Shown here piece by piece: positions 7,942-17,239 of a stretch of 64,000 bases of DNA. The DNA comes from Luteimonas rhizosphaerae. Its GTDB lineage: Bacteria; Pseudomonadota; Gammaproteobacteria; Xanthomonadales; Xanthomonadaceae. The first letter of the stretch is position 1, and each line of letters begins with the position of its first letter. The notes under the pieces were generated by a model that did not search any database, was not told the origin of the DNA, and saw only the letters and a list, made by a program, of their open reading frames with translations. The stretch covers positions 124,001-188,000 of the forward strand of contig NZ_NRQR01000020.1 of NCBI RefSeq assembly GCF_002849595.1, given 5' to 3'. The position numbers were made by a program, and so were the translations under genes.

Positions 7942-10101
7942 ATGTCCAGGCCCCCGTCCTCAACGAAGCCGCATCGCGATGCCGTGCCGACGCGGATGGC
8001 GGGCAGCTGCACGCCCCACGGCCCGCAGATGGCACTGCACGAGGTGCTCGACCGGCTTGGCCCGTGCATCTTTGCCGGCCTGCTCGACACCGACGGCAGG
8101 CTGCACTACGCCAACGAGGCCGCGTTGCACGCCGTCGGCTGTACGCCCGAGCAGGTGCTCGGCCAGCGCTTCGATACCACTCCCTGGTGGCAGGCGTGCG
8201 AGCAGTCGCGAGAACGGCTGCAGCTGGCGCTCGCCGACGGGGCGCGGGGCGAGGCGTCGCGCTTCGATGTCCGCATCGCGACGAACAACGGCCCCCCGCT
8301 GGCCATGGATTTCTCGCTGCTGCCGCTCTACGACGTGGACGGCCAGGTGGTCTGGCTGATTCCGTCGGCGCGCGATGTGAGTGAACGCGACCAGGCGCAG
8401 CGCCAGTTGCTGCTGACCCGCCACGCCGTCGAACAGGCCCACGATGCCTTGCTGCAGGTCGGGCCCGACGGCGCCTTCCGTGACGCCAACGCCGCGGCCT
8501 GCCGGCTGCTGGGCCTGGAGCGGGACGCGCTGCTGCGGCTGCGCGTCTCCGACATCGACACCCAGGTGGATGCCACGCAGTGGCTGCAGCGCTGGCACGA
8601 CCTGTCCGACAGCGGCTCGCTGCGGTTCGAGACCAGCGTGCACCATCACGACGGCCACGAGATTCCGGTCGATGTGTCGATCAGCCTGGTGACCAGCGGC
8701 GACACCTCGTTCGCCCACGTTTGCATGGACGACCTGCGCGAACGTCGCGCCGCCGAACGCCGCATCCACCAGCTGCTGCAGTTCGACGAACTGACCGGAC
8801 TGCCGAACCGGCAACTGCTGCTCGAACGGCTGGACGCGATGCTGCAGGCCGGTACGCAGAGCGCGGTGCTGGTCCTGGCGCTCGATCGTTTCAAGCGCAT
8901 CAACGACGGCCTCGGCACGGCGGTCGGCGACGCGGTGCTGCGAGAAGTGGCACAGCGCGTGACCTCGACCGTGCGCAACATCGATCTGGTGGCCCGGCGC
9001 GGCGACGACGAGTTCGTGGTGGTACTGGCCGCCGGCCCGGACGATGCGCCGCACCTGGCCCATGCGCTGCTCGAGAGCATCGCCCGGCCGATGCACATCG
9101 ACGGGCACGAGATCCATGTCACCTGCAGCATCGGCCTGGCCATGACACCGGCCGAAGGCGAACGCGCCGAGACCCTGTTGCGCCGTGCCAACGCCGCGTT
9201 GCATCACGCCAAGCGGCTGGGCCGCAACCAGATCAACGTCTACGCCGGCGCCCCGGACGATTACGACCCGGAGCGCCTGGCATTGGAGAACGCGCTGCGC
9301 CAGGCCCTGCGCGACGAACAGCTCGAACTGCACTACCAGCCGCAGGTCGACCTGGCACAGGGCCGCATCGTCGGTGTCGAAGCCCTGCTGCGCTGGCAGC
9401 ACCCCACGCTGGGCCGCATCCCGCCGGACCGCTTCATTCCGATCGCCGAAGAAACCGGCCTGATCGTGCCCATCGGCGACTGGGTCCTGCGCCGCGCCAT
9501 CGAGCAGGCGGCGGACTGGCAGCGCGCCGGCCTGCCGCCGGTGCGCGTGGCCGTCAACCTGTCGGCCCGTCAGCTGCTGCAGCCCGACCTCGCGCGCCGC
9601 ATCGAGCAGATGCTCGCCAGCGCCGGCCTCGATCCACGATTGCTCGGCGTCGAAGTCACCGAAAGCATGTTGATCGCCAACTTCGACCAGGCCGTGCAAC
9701 ACCTCGAGGCGCTGCGGGCGCTGGGCGTCGAGATCTCGCTCGACGACTTCGGCACCGGCTACTCCAGCCTGAGCTATCTGCGCCGGCTGCCGGTGGACCT
9801 GATCAAGATCGACCGCTCGCTGGTGCCCGACGTGACCGCGCCGGCGGACGACGTCTCGATCACCCGCGCCATCATCACCATGGCGCACCAGTTGCGCATG
9901 CGGGTGCTCGCCGAAGGCGTGGAATGTGAAGGCCAGGCGGCGCTGCTGGCCAGCCACCAGTGCGACCAGATCCAGGGCTACTGGTGCAGTGCCGCGGTGC
10001 CCGCAGCCGCGCTTGAAGCGATGCTGCGCGACAGCCGCGATATCGGCGATGCCTGCCTGCGGCTATCCGCCTGTACGGACGCGCAGGCCCAGACGAGATA
10101 G
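7942..10101 (+). CDS. PAS-PAS-GGDEF-EAL cyclic-di-GMP protein, degenerate GGDEF
   Basis: 719 residues, with no transmembrane segment seen. Two PAS domains occupy about residues 30-150 and 155-275, a GGDEF domain about 275-440 and an EAL domain about 455-700. The GGDEF signature reads ARRGDDEFVVV, so the second Gly is Asp, which usually abolishes or impairs cyclase activity. The EAL site is complete: VGVEALLRWQ, VNLSARQL, EVTESM, LDDFGTGYSSLSYL, LIKIDRS, LAEGVE. The likely net role is cytoplasmic c-di-GMP phosphodiesterase regulated by PAS ligands or by the degenerate GGDEF domain. The N-terminal start is uncertain: a later Met (MALHEVLDRL) is an alternative. Confidence 0.92.
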   Translation: MSRPPSSTKPHRDAVPTRMAGSCTPHGPQMALHEVLDRLGPCIFAGLLDTDGRLHYANEAALHAVGCTPEQVLGQRFDTTPWWQACEQSRERLQLALADGARGEASRFDVRIATNNGPPLAMDFSLLPLYDVDGQVVWLIPSARDVSERDQAQRQLLLTRHAVEQAHDALLQVGPDGAFRDANAAACRLLGLERDALLRLRVSDIDTQVDATQWLQRWHDLSDSGSLRFETSVHHHDGHEIPVDVSISLVTSGDTSFAHVCMDDLRERRAAERRIHQLLQFDELTGLPNRQLLLERLDAMLQAGTQSAVLVLALDRFKRINDGLGTAVGDAVLREVAQRVTSTVRNIDLVARRGDDEFVVVLAAGPDDAPHLAHALLESIARPMHIDGHEIHVTCSIGLAMTPAEGERAETLLRRANAALHHAKRLGRNQINVYAGAPDDYDPERLALENALRQALRDEQLELHYQPQVDLAQGRIVGVEALLRWQHPTLGRIPPDRFIPIAEETGLIVPIGDWVLRRAIEQAADWQRAGLPPVRVAVNLSARQLLQPDLARRIEQMLASAGLDPRLLGVEVTESMLIANFDQAVQHLEALRALGVEISLDDFGTGYSSLSYLRRLPVDLIKIDRSLVPDVTAPADDVSITRAIITMAHQLRMRVLAEGVECEGQAALLASHQCDQIQGYWCSAAVPAAALEAMLRDSRDIGDACLRLSACTDAQAQTR

Positions 10102-10339
10102 AAGCGCAGCGAACTGCGGACGAAGACCATCAGAACGGGTCCAACTGTCTCGATTCGAAAGCCAGCGCGGTGCGCGTGCTCCGCTCACCGGGTTCGATCC
10201 AGTCCAGCGAGCACCCTCAGCAACCGGTCGCTCGATCGAAGCTGCGAGGCGCGTGCATTGCAGCACCATGACCCGGCGACGTCACCGCACATGGCGCTAC
10301 CGCGGATGCGTGAACCCGACGCCGTTATTGCGCAGCCAG

Positions 10340-10942
10340 TTACCGCGCCAGCACCGTGCGCCACTGGCCGCCGCGCCCGTCGATGGTGTCGTCCCATGCG
10401 ACCCAGCACCCGGCCTGCGCGAGATGCGCATCGAGCGCGGCCGGCGGCCATCGCACCACCACATAGTCGCCATCAGCGCCGGGCTCCTGGTCCTCGCCAT
10501 CGCCCTCCGGATACATCAGCAGCAGCGGGCTGCCCGGGTCCAGTGCATCCACCAGCGTGCGCAGCGCCCCGCCCAGCTCCGCGCGCTCGAAATGCTGCAG
10601 CACGCAGAGCATCATCGCGCCGCCGTAGCGCGCGGTGATCGGATCCGACAGCAGGTTGAGACGATCGCAGCGCTTGCCGCGCGCCGCCTGCAGCGCGCAG
10701 AAGGCGTCGGTCACGTCGGTGCGATGCACCGCGATGCCCAGCGCCTCGAGCGCATCGGCATCCCAGCCCGGACCCGAGCCGATCTCCAGCACGCGCGCGC
10801 CGGGCGCAACCGCCGCGGCGAGTCGTCGCAGCGCGTCGCCACTGGCCGATGGCCTGCCGGCCACCGTGGCCACGTACTCACGCGCGGAGTGCTCGTACGC
10901 CGCGACAGTGCGACGGTTGTTGCTGCGGGACTCTTCCGACAT
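10340..10942 (-). CDS. class I SAM-dependent methyltransferase, small
   Basis: 200 residues from ATG 10942 (MSEESRSNNRRTVAAYEHSA). Motif I ARVLEIGSGPGWDADALEAL lies near residues 49-68, followed by VHRTDVTDAF and a hydrophobic strand MMLCVLQHFE, giving a complete Rossmann SAM-binding core. It resembles small-molecule methyltransferases (UbiE/Tam-like), and the substrate cannot be inferred. The gene stands alone, divergent from the CocE-like hydrolase. Confidence 0.85.
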   Translation of the reverse strand: MSEESRSNNRRTVAAYEHSAREYVATVAGRPSASGDALRRLAAAVAPGARVLEIGSGPGWDADALEALGIAVHRTDVTDAFCALQAARGKRCDRLNLLSDPITARYGGAMMLCVLQHFERAELGGALRTLVDALDPGSPLLLMYPEGDGEDQEPGADGDYVVVRWPPAALDAHLAQAGCWVAWDDTIDGRGGQWRTVLAR

Positions 10943-11306
10943 CAGCGGATCTCCACCGAAGCATTGGCCGGACGCATGTGCCATTGGCGTCGGGCTCACG
11001 TTCCCAACACGACCTGCAACTGCAGCGGCCTGGCAGCACGACAATTCGAAGGCCATGGTCCAGACGAAAGGACGAGCGCTCCGCGGAAGGGCGAGCGGTG
11101 CACCGAAGTGTGCGCGGTTCACTTGTCCGAGGCCACAGCGACGGTCCCCCTGCCGCAAGGCTGCAGCCGCGATGTCATCGTCAAACGGGGTCCACGATGG
11201 GGAGCAGGCCAACTTCCTTGACGACGTGTCCTCACGTCCAGCCACCCGCCGACTGGCGCCCGGTCCGGAGGCTATGCTGCAGACCAAGCCCACGAGGTTG
11301 CATTCC
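10943..11306. other. divergent intergenic region
   Basis: It lies between the methyltransferase and hydrolase starts. The plus-strand frame is open but has no domain-like content. No operator or repeat was recognised. Confidence 0.35.
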
Positions 11307-13202
11307 ATGGTCCGTCGAGCGATCCACCAGACAACCACGCCATCCACGCAACCGCGCATCGCCTGCGGTGGCATGCCGTACGACGGCGGTCGGGCCTGGC
11401 TGCGTGGCGTTCGTCACCTGCGGCAGAGCGCAGCCCGATGCGTCTGTGCAGTCCTGCTCGCACTGTCGTTGCCGGTGACGTTTGCGGCCACGCCACCCGA
11501 TCCGACACCGGTCATCATCGAGTCGGACGTGCGCATCCCCACACGCGATGGCACCGAACTCGCAGTACGGATCTGGCGACCCGCGGGCGACGGCCGCCAT
11601 ACGGTGGTCATGCAGCACACGCCCTATCTGTCCGACGAAACCCACAACCGGGCGATGAAGTTCGTCCGCGCCGGTTTCGCCTACGCCAGCGTCGATCGCC
11701 GCGGCCGCGGCACCTCCGGAGGCGAATTCCGGCCGATGGAAGGCGGCGGGCCGGACGGCGCTGACGCGGCGCGCTGGCTCGCCGGCAGACCATGGTCGGA
11801 CGGCCGCGTGACGATGATGGGGGGCTCCTACCGCGGCACGATGCAGTGGCAGGCCATGGCGGCGGACCCCGGCGCGATCCATGCCGCCGCGCCCACCGCG
11901 TCGGCTTACCCTGGCTGGGACTTCCCGCAGCCGCGCGGCATTTTCCTGGGGTTTATCGCGCCCTGGCTCGCTTACGTCGACGGTCGCGCCGGCAACAGCC
12001 AGTGGTTCGCCGACACCACACTGTGGCGGAGCCACTTCGAGCGAGCCTGGCGCGGCGAGATCGCATTCGCGGACCTGCCCGCCGTCAGCGGCGCGCCGCA
12101 GGCGCCGTTCACTCGCTGGCTGGCGCATCCCGGCTACGACGCCTACTGGCGGGCCATGAACCCGACCCCTGCCCAATACGCGGCGATCGAAACACCCGTG
12201 CTCAGCATCACCGGCTATTTCGGCGGCGACCAGGACGGCACACTGCGCTTCCACCACGAACACCTCGCGCACGCCAGCCCGCGCGGGCGCGCCAACCACT
12301 GGCTGCTGATCGGCCCCTGGAGTCATGCGGGCACCCGTTACCCCACCGCAGAACTGGGCGGCCTGACGTTCGACCAGGCCGCCGTGCTGGATCTCGACGC
12401 ACTGCAGATCGACTGGTTCCGGCACGTGCTGGACGGCGCGCCCAGGCCCGACGCCCTGCCCGATCGCGTGACGTACTACGTGATGGGGGCCGAAGCTTGG
12501 CGGTCTGCGCCGAGCTTGGAGGCCGTGGCCCCGCACAGCCTCAGCTTCCAGCTCAGCGGCGGCGGGCTGCCGGCCGACGACGTGTTCCGCAGCGGCCGTC
12601 TGCAGCGTGGGCCGGCCGGCGCGGAGCCGCCATCGGTCTATCGCTTCGATCCGCACCGCACGCCCGAGCGCCCGGCCACGCTGCCCATGGCCGAGTTCGA
12701 CTACACCGGGCACGGCGACGCGCTCCAGGGCGGCCAGCTGTTCTTTCACAGCGATCCGCTGCCGAAGGCGCAGACGCTCTGCGGACGCATGTCGTTGTCT
12801 GCCAGTATCGAGCTCGACGTGCCGGACACCGACGTCCAGGTCGAGGTGTACCAGGTCACGCCGCGCAACGAGCTCCGCTGGCTGGGCCGCGACTTCAAGC
12901 GCGCGCGGTTCCGTCACGGCATGGAGTCCGAACGGTTCGCGACCCCTGGCACGGTCGACACCTGGCGCTTCGACCAGTTCCCGTGGACGTGTCGGGAGCT
13001 GGAGCAAGGCAGCCGGCTGCGGCTGGTGATCGCGCCGGTGGACACGCCCGAACTGCAGCGCAACTTCAACAGCGGCGGACGGATCGGCTTCGAGACGCTC
13101 CAGGATGCGCGGGTGGCTACGGTGCGACTCCATCACAGCACCGAGCATCCGAGCGTGCTGCATCTGCCGGTGATCGAGGCGCCGGATGGACAGCGCGAGT
13201 GA
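11307..13202 (+). CDS. exported CocE/NonD-family alpha/beta hydrolase (X-Pro dipeptidyl-peptidase-like)
   Basis: 631 residues if started at ATG 11307. An N-terminal hydrophobic segment (CAVLLALSLPVTFAA, about residues 49-63) suggests export after an unusually long N-region, so a later start is possible. The catalytic domain begins VRIPTRDGTELAVRIWRPAG. The nucleophile lies in MMGGSYRGTMQW (Ser about 174), matching the G-x-S-Y-x-G motif of cocaine esterase and X-prolyl dipeptidyl peptidases, and the likely catalytic His lies in LIGPWSHAGTR. The C-terminal beta-jelly-roll domain (FHSDPL..., VQVEVYQV, RLRLVIAPVD) is typical of the S15 family. Whether it cleaves acyl, ester or peptide bonds is not determinable. 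Confidence 0.85.
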   Translation: MVRRAIHQTTTPSTQPRIACGGMPYDGGRAWLRGVRHLRQSAARCVCAVLLALSLPVTFAATPPDPTPVIIESDVRIPTRDGTELAVRIWRPAGDGRHTVVMQHTPYLSDETHNRAMKFVRAGFAYASVDRRGRGTSGGEFRPMEGGGPDGADAARWLAGRPWSDGRVTMMGGSYRGTMQWQAMAADPGAIHAAAPTASAYPGWDFPQPRGIFLGFIAPWLAYVDGRAGNSQWFADTTLWRSHFERAWRGEIAFADLPAVSGAPQAPFTRWLAHPGYDAYWRAMNPTPAQYAAIETPVLSITGYFGGDQDGTLRFHHEHLAHASPRGRANHWLLIGPWSHAGTRYPTAELGGLTFDQAAVLDLDALQIDWFRHVLDGAPRPDALPDRVTYYVMGAEAWRSAPSLEAVAPHSLSFQLSGGGLPADDVFRSGRLQRGPAGAEPPSVYRFDPHRTPERPATLPMAEFDYTGHGDALQGGQLFFHSDPLPKAQTLCGRMSLSASIELDVPDTDVQVEVYQVTPRNELRWLGRDFKRARFRHGMESERFATPGTVDTWRFDQFPWTCRELEQGSRLRLVIAPVDTPELQRNFNSGGRIGFETLQDARVATVRLHHSTEHPSVLHLPVIEAPDGQRE

Positions 13203-13480
13203 GCTCGGAATGCGAGGCCAGAACCGTACACCGCGCGCGTCTCCGAGCGCGCTTCGCTGCCTGCTGAATCCCCACCACGCTGCATCCCACGCAGCGCCTT
13301 CCGTTGCGGCGCCGACACGCGATGCCGTCGGACAGCGCGTTGCGTGCGGGAATTCGAGCGTTGCCAGCCAAACCCCTGCTCCGCCGTCAGCCGTGCAATG
13401 CCCGCCATGCATTCCGCCGTGACGCCTGGCCCCGGTTGACCTGACGGACCAGATGTCACGGCGCAAACGCAGTCGCCTGC

Positions 13481-13984
13481 TCAGCTTCTCAGCGTCGCGA
13501 CCAGGTTGTTGTAGCAATGGAACGACGTGACCTTGCCATCCCTGAGTTGCCAGACATCGCAGCACGGCGCGTCGAACGTTTTGCCCGTCGCGCGGAGGAC
13601 ACCATCCGGAAGGGGCAGATCGCCCCGATGTGTGCCTTGCAGCTTGAGCTCGACCACGACCACGTCGTGAGCAGTCGAGTAGACACGCAGCAGTTCACGA
13701 TGCATGTCGGGGTAGGCCGAGATCAGCCCCACGACCGGCTCGCGAACCGCCTGGCCGACCCAGCGCTGTCCAGACGACATGTCGAGAAAGTAGCCGTCGT
13801 CCGCAAACAGGGACACGAAGCGGTCCGGATCGAGGCTCTTGGCTTCCGCAACCCGGTAGAGCTCTCGGATGACCGCTTCATTCGTCCGAGGCGTTGCCGC
13901 CTGCGCGTGAACCCGCCCCGCCAGAGGCATTGCCGCGAGCGCTGCGAGCCCGGTCAGGAACGAGCGGCGATGGAGTGTCGTCAT
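13481..13984 (-). CDS. SnoaL/NTF2-like protein with Tat signal
   Basis: 167 residues from ATG 13984. This start leaves AAGGA about 8 bases upstream, whereas the Met at 13993 abuts the same sequence. The N-terminus HRRSFLTGLAALAAMPLAGR has a twin-arginine signal ending around VHAQA. The mature part follows the NTF2/SnoaL ester-cyclase pattern: helices (EAVIRELYRVAEAKSLDP), SLFADDGYFLD, then strands VVVVELKLQGTH and VWQLRDGKVTSFHCYNN. Such proteins are often small-molecule isomerases or uncharacterised binding proteins. It lies near the SDR gene on the same strand, about 300 bases away with no gene between, so a shared function is only possible. Confidence 0.75.
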   Translation of the reverse strand: MTTLHRRSFLTGLAALAAMPLAGRVHAQAATPRTNEAVIRELYRVAEAKSLDPDRFVSLFADDGYFLDMSSGQRWVGQAVREPVVGLISAYPDMHRELLRVYSTAHDVVVVELKLQGTHRGDLPLPDGVLRATGKTFDAPCCDVWQLRDGKVTSFHCYNNLVATLRS

Positions 13985-14282
13985 ATGCTTCATCCTTAGC
14001 TTGGTGAGGTTTGGTTTCCCAGCATCAATTGCCGTCAGTCCACCGGCCATGCTGGCGCTGCTCATTCTTCAAACGGGTTCGCCACAGAGTGACTGCGCAT
14101 TTCTCGACGCGACCTGGATCCGGATTGTTCCTGAAGACCTGACATGCCATCCGTAAAGAAGAAAAGGAACTGCATCGCTCGCGCCTATCGATGCAATGCT
14201 GGATCCAGTCAAAACCCGCGTCTGAATCGGCTGAAATTCCGGGAGGAATTCCAGCACATCCCGACGCATCATCGCGGCCGCG

Positions 14283-15032
14283 TTAGATCTGCGCCTGTCC
14301 GCCATCGGCAAAGAGCTCGCTGCCATTGACGAAACTGCTGTCGTCGGACGCGAGAAACAGGGCAGCGGCCGCCGTCTCGTCGGGCCGCCCCATGCGACCG
14401 AGTGGGATCTGCGCCTCCATCGCGGCAACGAACGCACGCTTTCCCTCGTCGCTCGAATTCAGAGCGTGCAGACCGGGCGTCGAGGTCGCGCCTGGGACGA
14501 GCACATTCACGCGAATGCGCCGCGGCGCGAGATCCAAGATCCAGTGGCGGGCGAAACTCCGGATCGCGGCCTTGCTGGCGCCATAGGCACTGAACGCGGG
14601 CGAGCCCGACGTCGCGGCGGTGGAGCCCGTCAGGATGATCGAGCCACCATCCACAAGAAGCGGCAGCGCCTTCTGCACGGTGAACAGCGTTCCCTTGACG
14701 TTCGTCGAAAAGGTGCGCTCGTACTGCGCCTCGGTGATGTCCGGCAGCGAGGCGAACTCCCCGCCACCCGCATTTGCGAACAGGACGTCGATCCGGCCCG
14801 CGTCCTGGCGCACGATGTCGTAGAGCCGGTCCAGGTCCGACATCGTGGCGACATCGCCTTGGACACCCTGCGCGCCGTGACCGACCTCGGCCACGGCCCT
14901 GTCCAGTTCCACCTGCCTTCGGCCCGTCGTGAACACGCGCGCACCCTCTTGCGCGAAGCGCATCGCGCTCGCCAATCCGATGCCGCTATTCGCCCCGGTG
15001 ATCACTGCGACTTTTCCGTCGAGTTTTCCCAT
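14283..15032 (-). CDS. SDR-family oxidoreductase
   Basis: 249 residues, the standard classical SDR length. The cofactor motif VAVITGANSGIGLA is at residues 8-21, the NAG motif in LFANAGGG near 84, catalytic Ser in ILTGSTAATSG near 135, and Tyr/Lys in SAYGASKAAIRSF near 147-160. TGRR after beta-2 suggests NADP(H) preference. It is transcribed divergently from an HxlR regulator with a palindromic site between them, a common arrangement for HxlR-controlled stress or quinone/aldehyde oxidoreductases. The substrate is unknown. Confidence 0.9.
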   Translation of the reverse strand: MGKLDGKVAVITGANSGIGLASAMRFAQEGARVFTTGRRQVELDRAVAEVGHGAQGVQGDVATMSDLDRLYDIVRQDAGRIDVLFANAGGGEFASLPDITEAQYERTFSTNVKGTLFTVQKALPLLVDGGSIILTGSTAATSGSPAFSAYGASKAAIRSFARHWILDLAPRRIRVNVLVPGATSTPGLHALNSSDEGKRAFVAAMEAQIPLGRMGRPDETAAAALFLASDDSSFVNGSELFADGGQAQI

Positions 15033-15085
15033 GTCCCGCTTCTATTTCTCTTGACGCGAGAATCTTACTGGGCGCAGACCGCTTG

Positions 15086-15109
15086 TATAGTACCTACCTC
15101 AAGGTAACC
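15086..15109. promoter_or_regulatory. candidate HxlR operator/promoter between the SDR and HxlR genes
   Basis: A TATAGT -10-like hexamer at 15086-15091 runs into TACCT (15091-15095) facing AGGTA (15102-15106), a short interrupted palindrome just before the regulator's ribosome-binding site. HxlR-family repressors commonly bind ACTTAC/GTAAGT-like half-sites between divergent genes. That this is the operator is inference. Confidence 0.5.
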
Positions 15110-15117
15110 AGGAGACG

Positions 15118-15465
15118 GTGTTGGCCAGTGAAACGCCGGAATGCGGTCTCGATATCGCACTCGCCGTAATGGGCGGAAAGTGGAAGCCGATGATCCTGTA
15201 CCACCTGCAGCATGGTCCCCGACGGTTCGGCGACCTCAAGCGACTGGTGGAAGGCATCAGTGAGAAAGTGCTGATCCAGCAGCTCCGCGATCTCCAGACC
15301 GTCGGCGTGCTCGTCCGCCACGACTACCAGGAAGTGCCGCCGCGAGTGGACTACACCGTGACGGCTTTCGGCCTCACGCTCGTGCGCGCGCTCATGCCGC
15401 TTTGCGAGTGGGGGACGCAGAACCGATCCGAGGTCACGCGTGTGTTGGGCACGGATCCGCGCTAG
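15118..15465 (+). CDS. HxlR-family winged-helix transcriptional regulator
   Basis: About 115 residues. AGGAG lies 3 bases before GTG 15118 and 6 bases before the in-frame TTG 15121, so the true start may be TTG. The HxlR hallmark is clear: ALAVMGGKWKPMILYHLQHG near the N-terminus, FGDLKRLVEGISEKVLIQQL as the recognition helix region, and the wing VRHDYQEVPPRVDYTVT. One conserved Cys (PECGLDI, residue 9) sits where redox-sensing HxlR proteins carry theirs. It is divergent from the SDR gene. A decayed paralogue lies about 2.1 kb downstream. Confidence 0.92.
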   Translation: MLASETPECGLDIALAVMGGKWKPMILYHLQHGPRRFGDLKRLVEGISEKVLIQQLRDLQTVGVLVRHDYQEVPPRVDYTVTAFGLTLVRALMPLCEWGTQNRSEVTRVLGTDPR

Positions 15466-15632
15466 GCATCGTTGCCAACGTAGGCGTTCCCACAAGATGA
15501 GCCGGCCGCATGGCGCGGGCCAGCTACGCCGCCCATCTGGGCTCGCGCAGCGGGTCACTGTTGACGCGTCACATCGCCTGGCCGGCGCTGCACCCCGATC
15601 TGCCGAGCGCCCACGCCGACGGGGCAACCTGC

Positions 15633-15772
15633 TCGATGACGCACTGACCGTGTACGCCGCACCGCGATTCGCGCGTACCCGCAGCAACAACGGGGCGTGG
15701 GTCGAGATGATTTCCGCGCGATGGTCGAAGCCATGACGCAATGCGCCGCCGGATCCCGCCTGGCGCATTCCC
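15633..15772 (+). pseudogene. transposase 3' remnant
   Basis: The frame LLDDALT, then after a frameshift PQQQRGVGRDDFRAMVEAMT, matches the remnant at 25527-25706 (LLDEALPDQQ ... GRDDFRAMVEAKTRR). I take both as C-terminal pieces of a REP-associated transposase-like gene. The rest of 15466-15879 holds no supported gene. Confidence 0.5.
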
Positions 15773-15879
15773 TGCCAGACGCAGGACGTGAATCTGGCAC
15801 CGTTGTTTCCGCGAGAGCGCGTACCCGGCCCGCATTCTCGAACAGCACCAGGCGCATGTCCCTGGGCACCGCGTTTGAA

Positions 15880-16560
15880 TCAGTCGTCGCGTTTCGCCGA
15901 GGCGCGGCTTTCCGCGAATTCCGGGAAGGTCTCCGCCATCGAATCCTTGTCCGGCAGGATGTAGAACACGCCCCCGTTCTCGAACGTCGAGTGGACGACC
16001 TGCTCGTAGAACGCGGTCGCGACGTTGATGCAACCGTGGGTGACACGGTTGTCGTCCGGCGTCGGCGATGCCAGGCGTTCGTCGCGTCGCTCGGCCGGAA
16101 TGCCGCTTGCCGTCGGGTGCAGCGACACCGCCGAATCGTAGTCCACCCATAACACACGCCCGGCGTCGATCGAGGGTCCATAGCCCCCCACGAAGCGACC
16201 GGCAGGCGTGGTGCGATCCCGCCCCGGAATCTCGCGCAGCGCAAGACCGGCGATGCCGGGCGCCGCATGGTCGCCGACTGCCGACCCGAACAGCCCGGGC
16301 GCTGCGCCCCGCAGCTTGCCGTCGCCGCCGAACACCAGCACCTGTGCAGCGGCCTTGTCGATCACCGCGAACGGATAGCCATGGTTGTCATCGGCGGCGA
16401 TGACCCAGCCCGCAAGCTCGATCACCGTGTCGGATACGTCTTGCCCGGGCGGAAGCTGGTCGACCGAAGCGACCGGTTGCGTCGCGGACTCCTCGGCCAT
16501 GGCCACGCCGACGCTGGCGGATGCCAACGCAAGCAGCAGCGCACCGTGGAAGACCCGCAT
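15880..16560 (-). CDS. L,D-transpeptidase (YkuD) family protein, exported
   Basis: 226 residues from ATG 16560, starting with a Sec signal MRVFHGALLLALASASVGVA cleaved near MAEE. The YkuD catalytic section is near residues 125-200: GRVLWVDYDSAVSLHPTA and the signature RVTHGCINVATAFYEQV with the nucleophilic Cys. Family members form 3-3 peptidoglycan cross-links or attach Lpp to peptidoglycan. The gene follows an Lpp-like coiled-coil lipoprotein on the same strand, separated by a terminator-like hairpin, which suggests an envelope-anchoring role by context. Confidence 0.85.
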   Translation of the reverse strand: MRVFHGALLLALASASVGVAMAEESATQPVASVDQLPPGQDVSDTVIELAGWVIAADDNHGYPFAVIDKAAAQVLVFGGDGKLRGAAPGLFGSAVGDHAAPGIAGLALREIPGRDRTTPAGRFVGGYGPSIDAGRVLWVDYDSAVSLHPTASGIPAERRDERLASPTPDDNRVTHGCINVATAFYEQVVHSTFENGGVFYILPDKDSMAETFPEFAESRASAKRDD

Positions 16561-16615
16561 CGCAGCGTGTGGGGACCTGGCGATGGGAACACTCCTCGAA
16601 AAAACGGGTAACACA

Positions 16616-16650
16616 CCGGGACCCGCGGCCGGCAGGCCAGCGGGTCCCGG
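16616..16650 (-). terminator. strong hairpin terminator after the Lpp-like gene
   Basis: CCGGGACCCGC (16616-16626) pairs perfectly with GCGGGTCCCGG (16640-16650) around a 13-nt loop. A GTTTTTT tract follows on the minus strand after about 10 bases. It begins about 10 bases after the lipoprotein stop codon. Confidence 0.7.
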
Positions 16651-16660
16651 TTCGATCAGA

Positions 16661-16930
16661 TCAACCGCGCGGCGTGCGGCGCGGCGCCGTTTCCAGCTGC
16701 TGGACGCGACGTTCCATCTGATCCAGGCGCTGGTTGGCCTGCGTCGCGGACTGGTTGGCGGATTCCGCGCTCTGGGCCGCACCCTGCACCCGCGTATCGA
16801 GGGTGTCCAGGCGCGTGTCGATGCGTGCGAAGTCGTCCTTGTAGGTGGCGCAGCCACCAAGCCCCACGGCCGCGACCAGCGCCACGCCGACCATTTGTGC
16901 CGTCTTGTTATGCTGTTGGATGAGCGACAT
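16661..16930 (-). CDS. Lpp-like coiled-coil lipoprotein
   Basis: 89 residues. The N-terminal signal ends in the lipobox LGGC (about residue 27), so the mature N-terminal Cys is lipidated. The mature part is almost entirely a heptad-patterned helix (FARIDTRLDTLDTRVQG, SANQSATQANQRLDQMERRV), like the Ala-zipper trimer of Braun's lipoprotein. It ends RRTPRG rather than the usual terminal Lys, so covalent attachment to peptidoglycan through a C-terminal Lys is not evident. The adjacent L,D-transpeptidase gene fits an envelope-tethering module. Confidence 0.75.
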   Translation of the reverse strand: MSLIQQHNKTAQMVGVALVAAVGLGGCATYKDDFARIDTRLDTLDTRVQGAAQSAESANQSATQANQRLDQMERRVQQLETAPRRTPRG

Positions 16931-17239
16931 TCCAGTTCTCCTGCTTCGGGGGAGGCCCGAATATAGCGGCGTTTTTGCCGCGGATTCCGCGCGTCTTCAG
17001 GCGAAATTGGAGTACGTGGACGACCTGTGAAATTTGCCTGATGACGCACCTAGGGCGTCCCCTAGATGCTGGACTGAACGTGTTGTGCTGTGTCTTTCGG
17101 ACAGGAGAGCCAAACGGGGTCAGGCTCACTTCCCCGACGCGTCCATCGTTCGACCTGCCTGCCGTCTGCGGATGCCACCGATGCGCGCGTCGCGTTCGAA
17201 GCACGCGGCCCCGAATGGCTCACCTGCGCCGCCTCGATC
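16931..17239. other. intergenic with an inverted copy of the GGGGTCAGG repeat
   Basis: CGGGGTCAGGCTCACTT at 17115-17131 is an inverted, diverged copy of the AAGTGAACCTGACCCCG repeat that fills the 24-28 kb island. No gene is supported. The repeat lies directly before the decayed HxlR copy, consistent with transposition-linked duplication. Confidence 0.45.
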
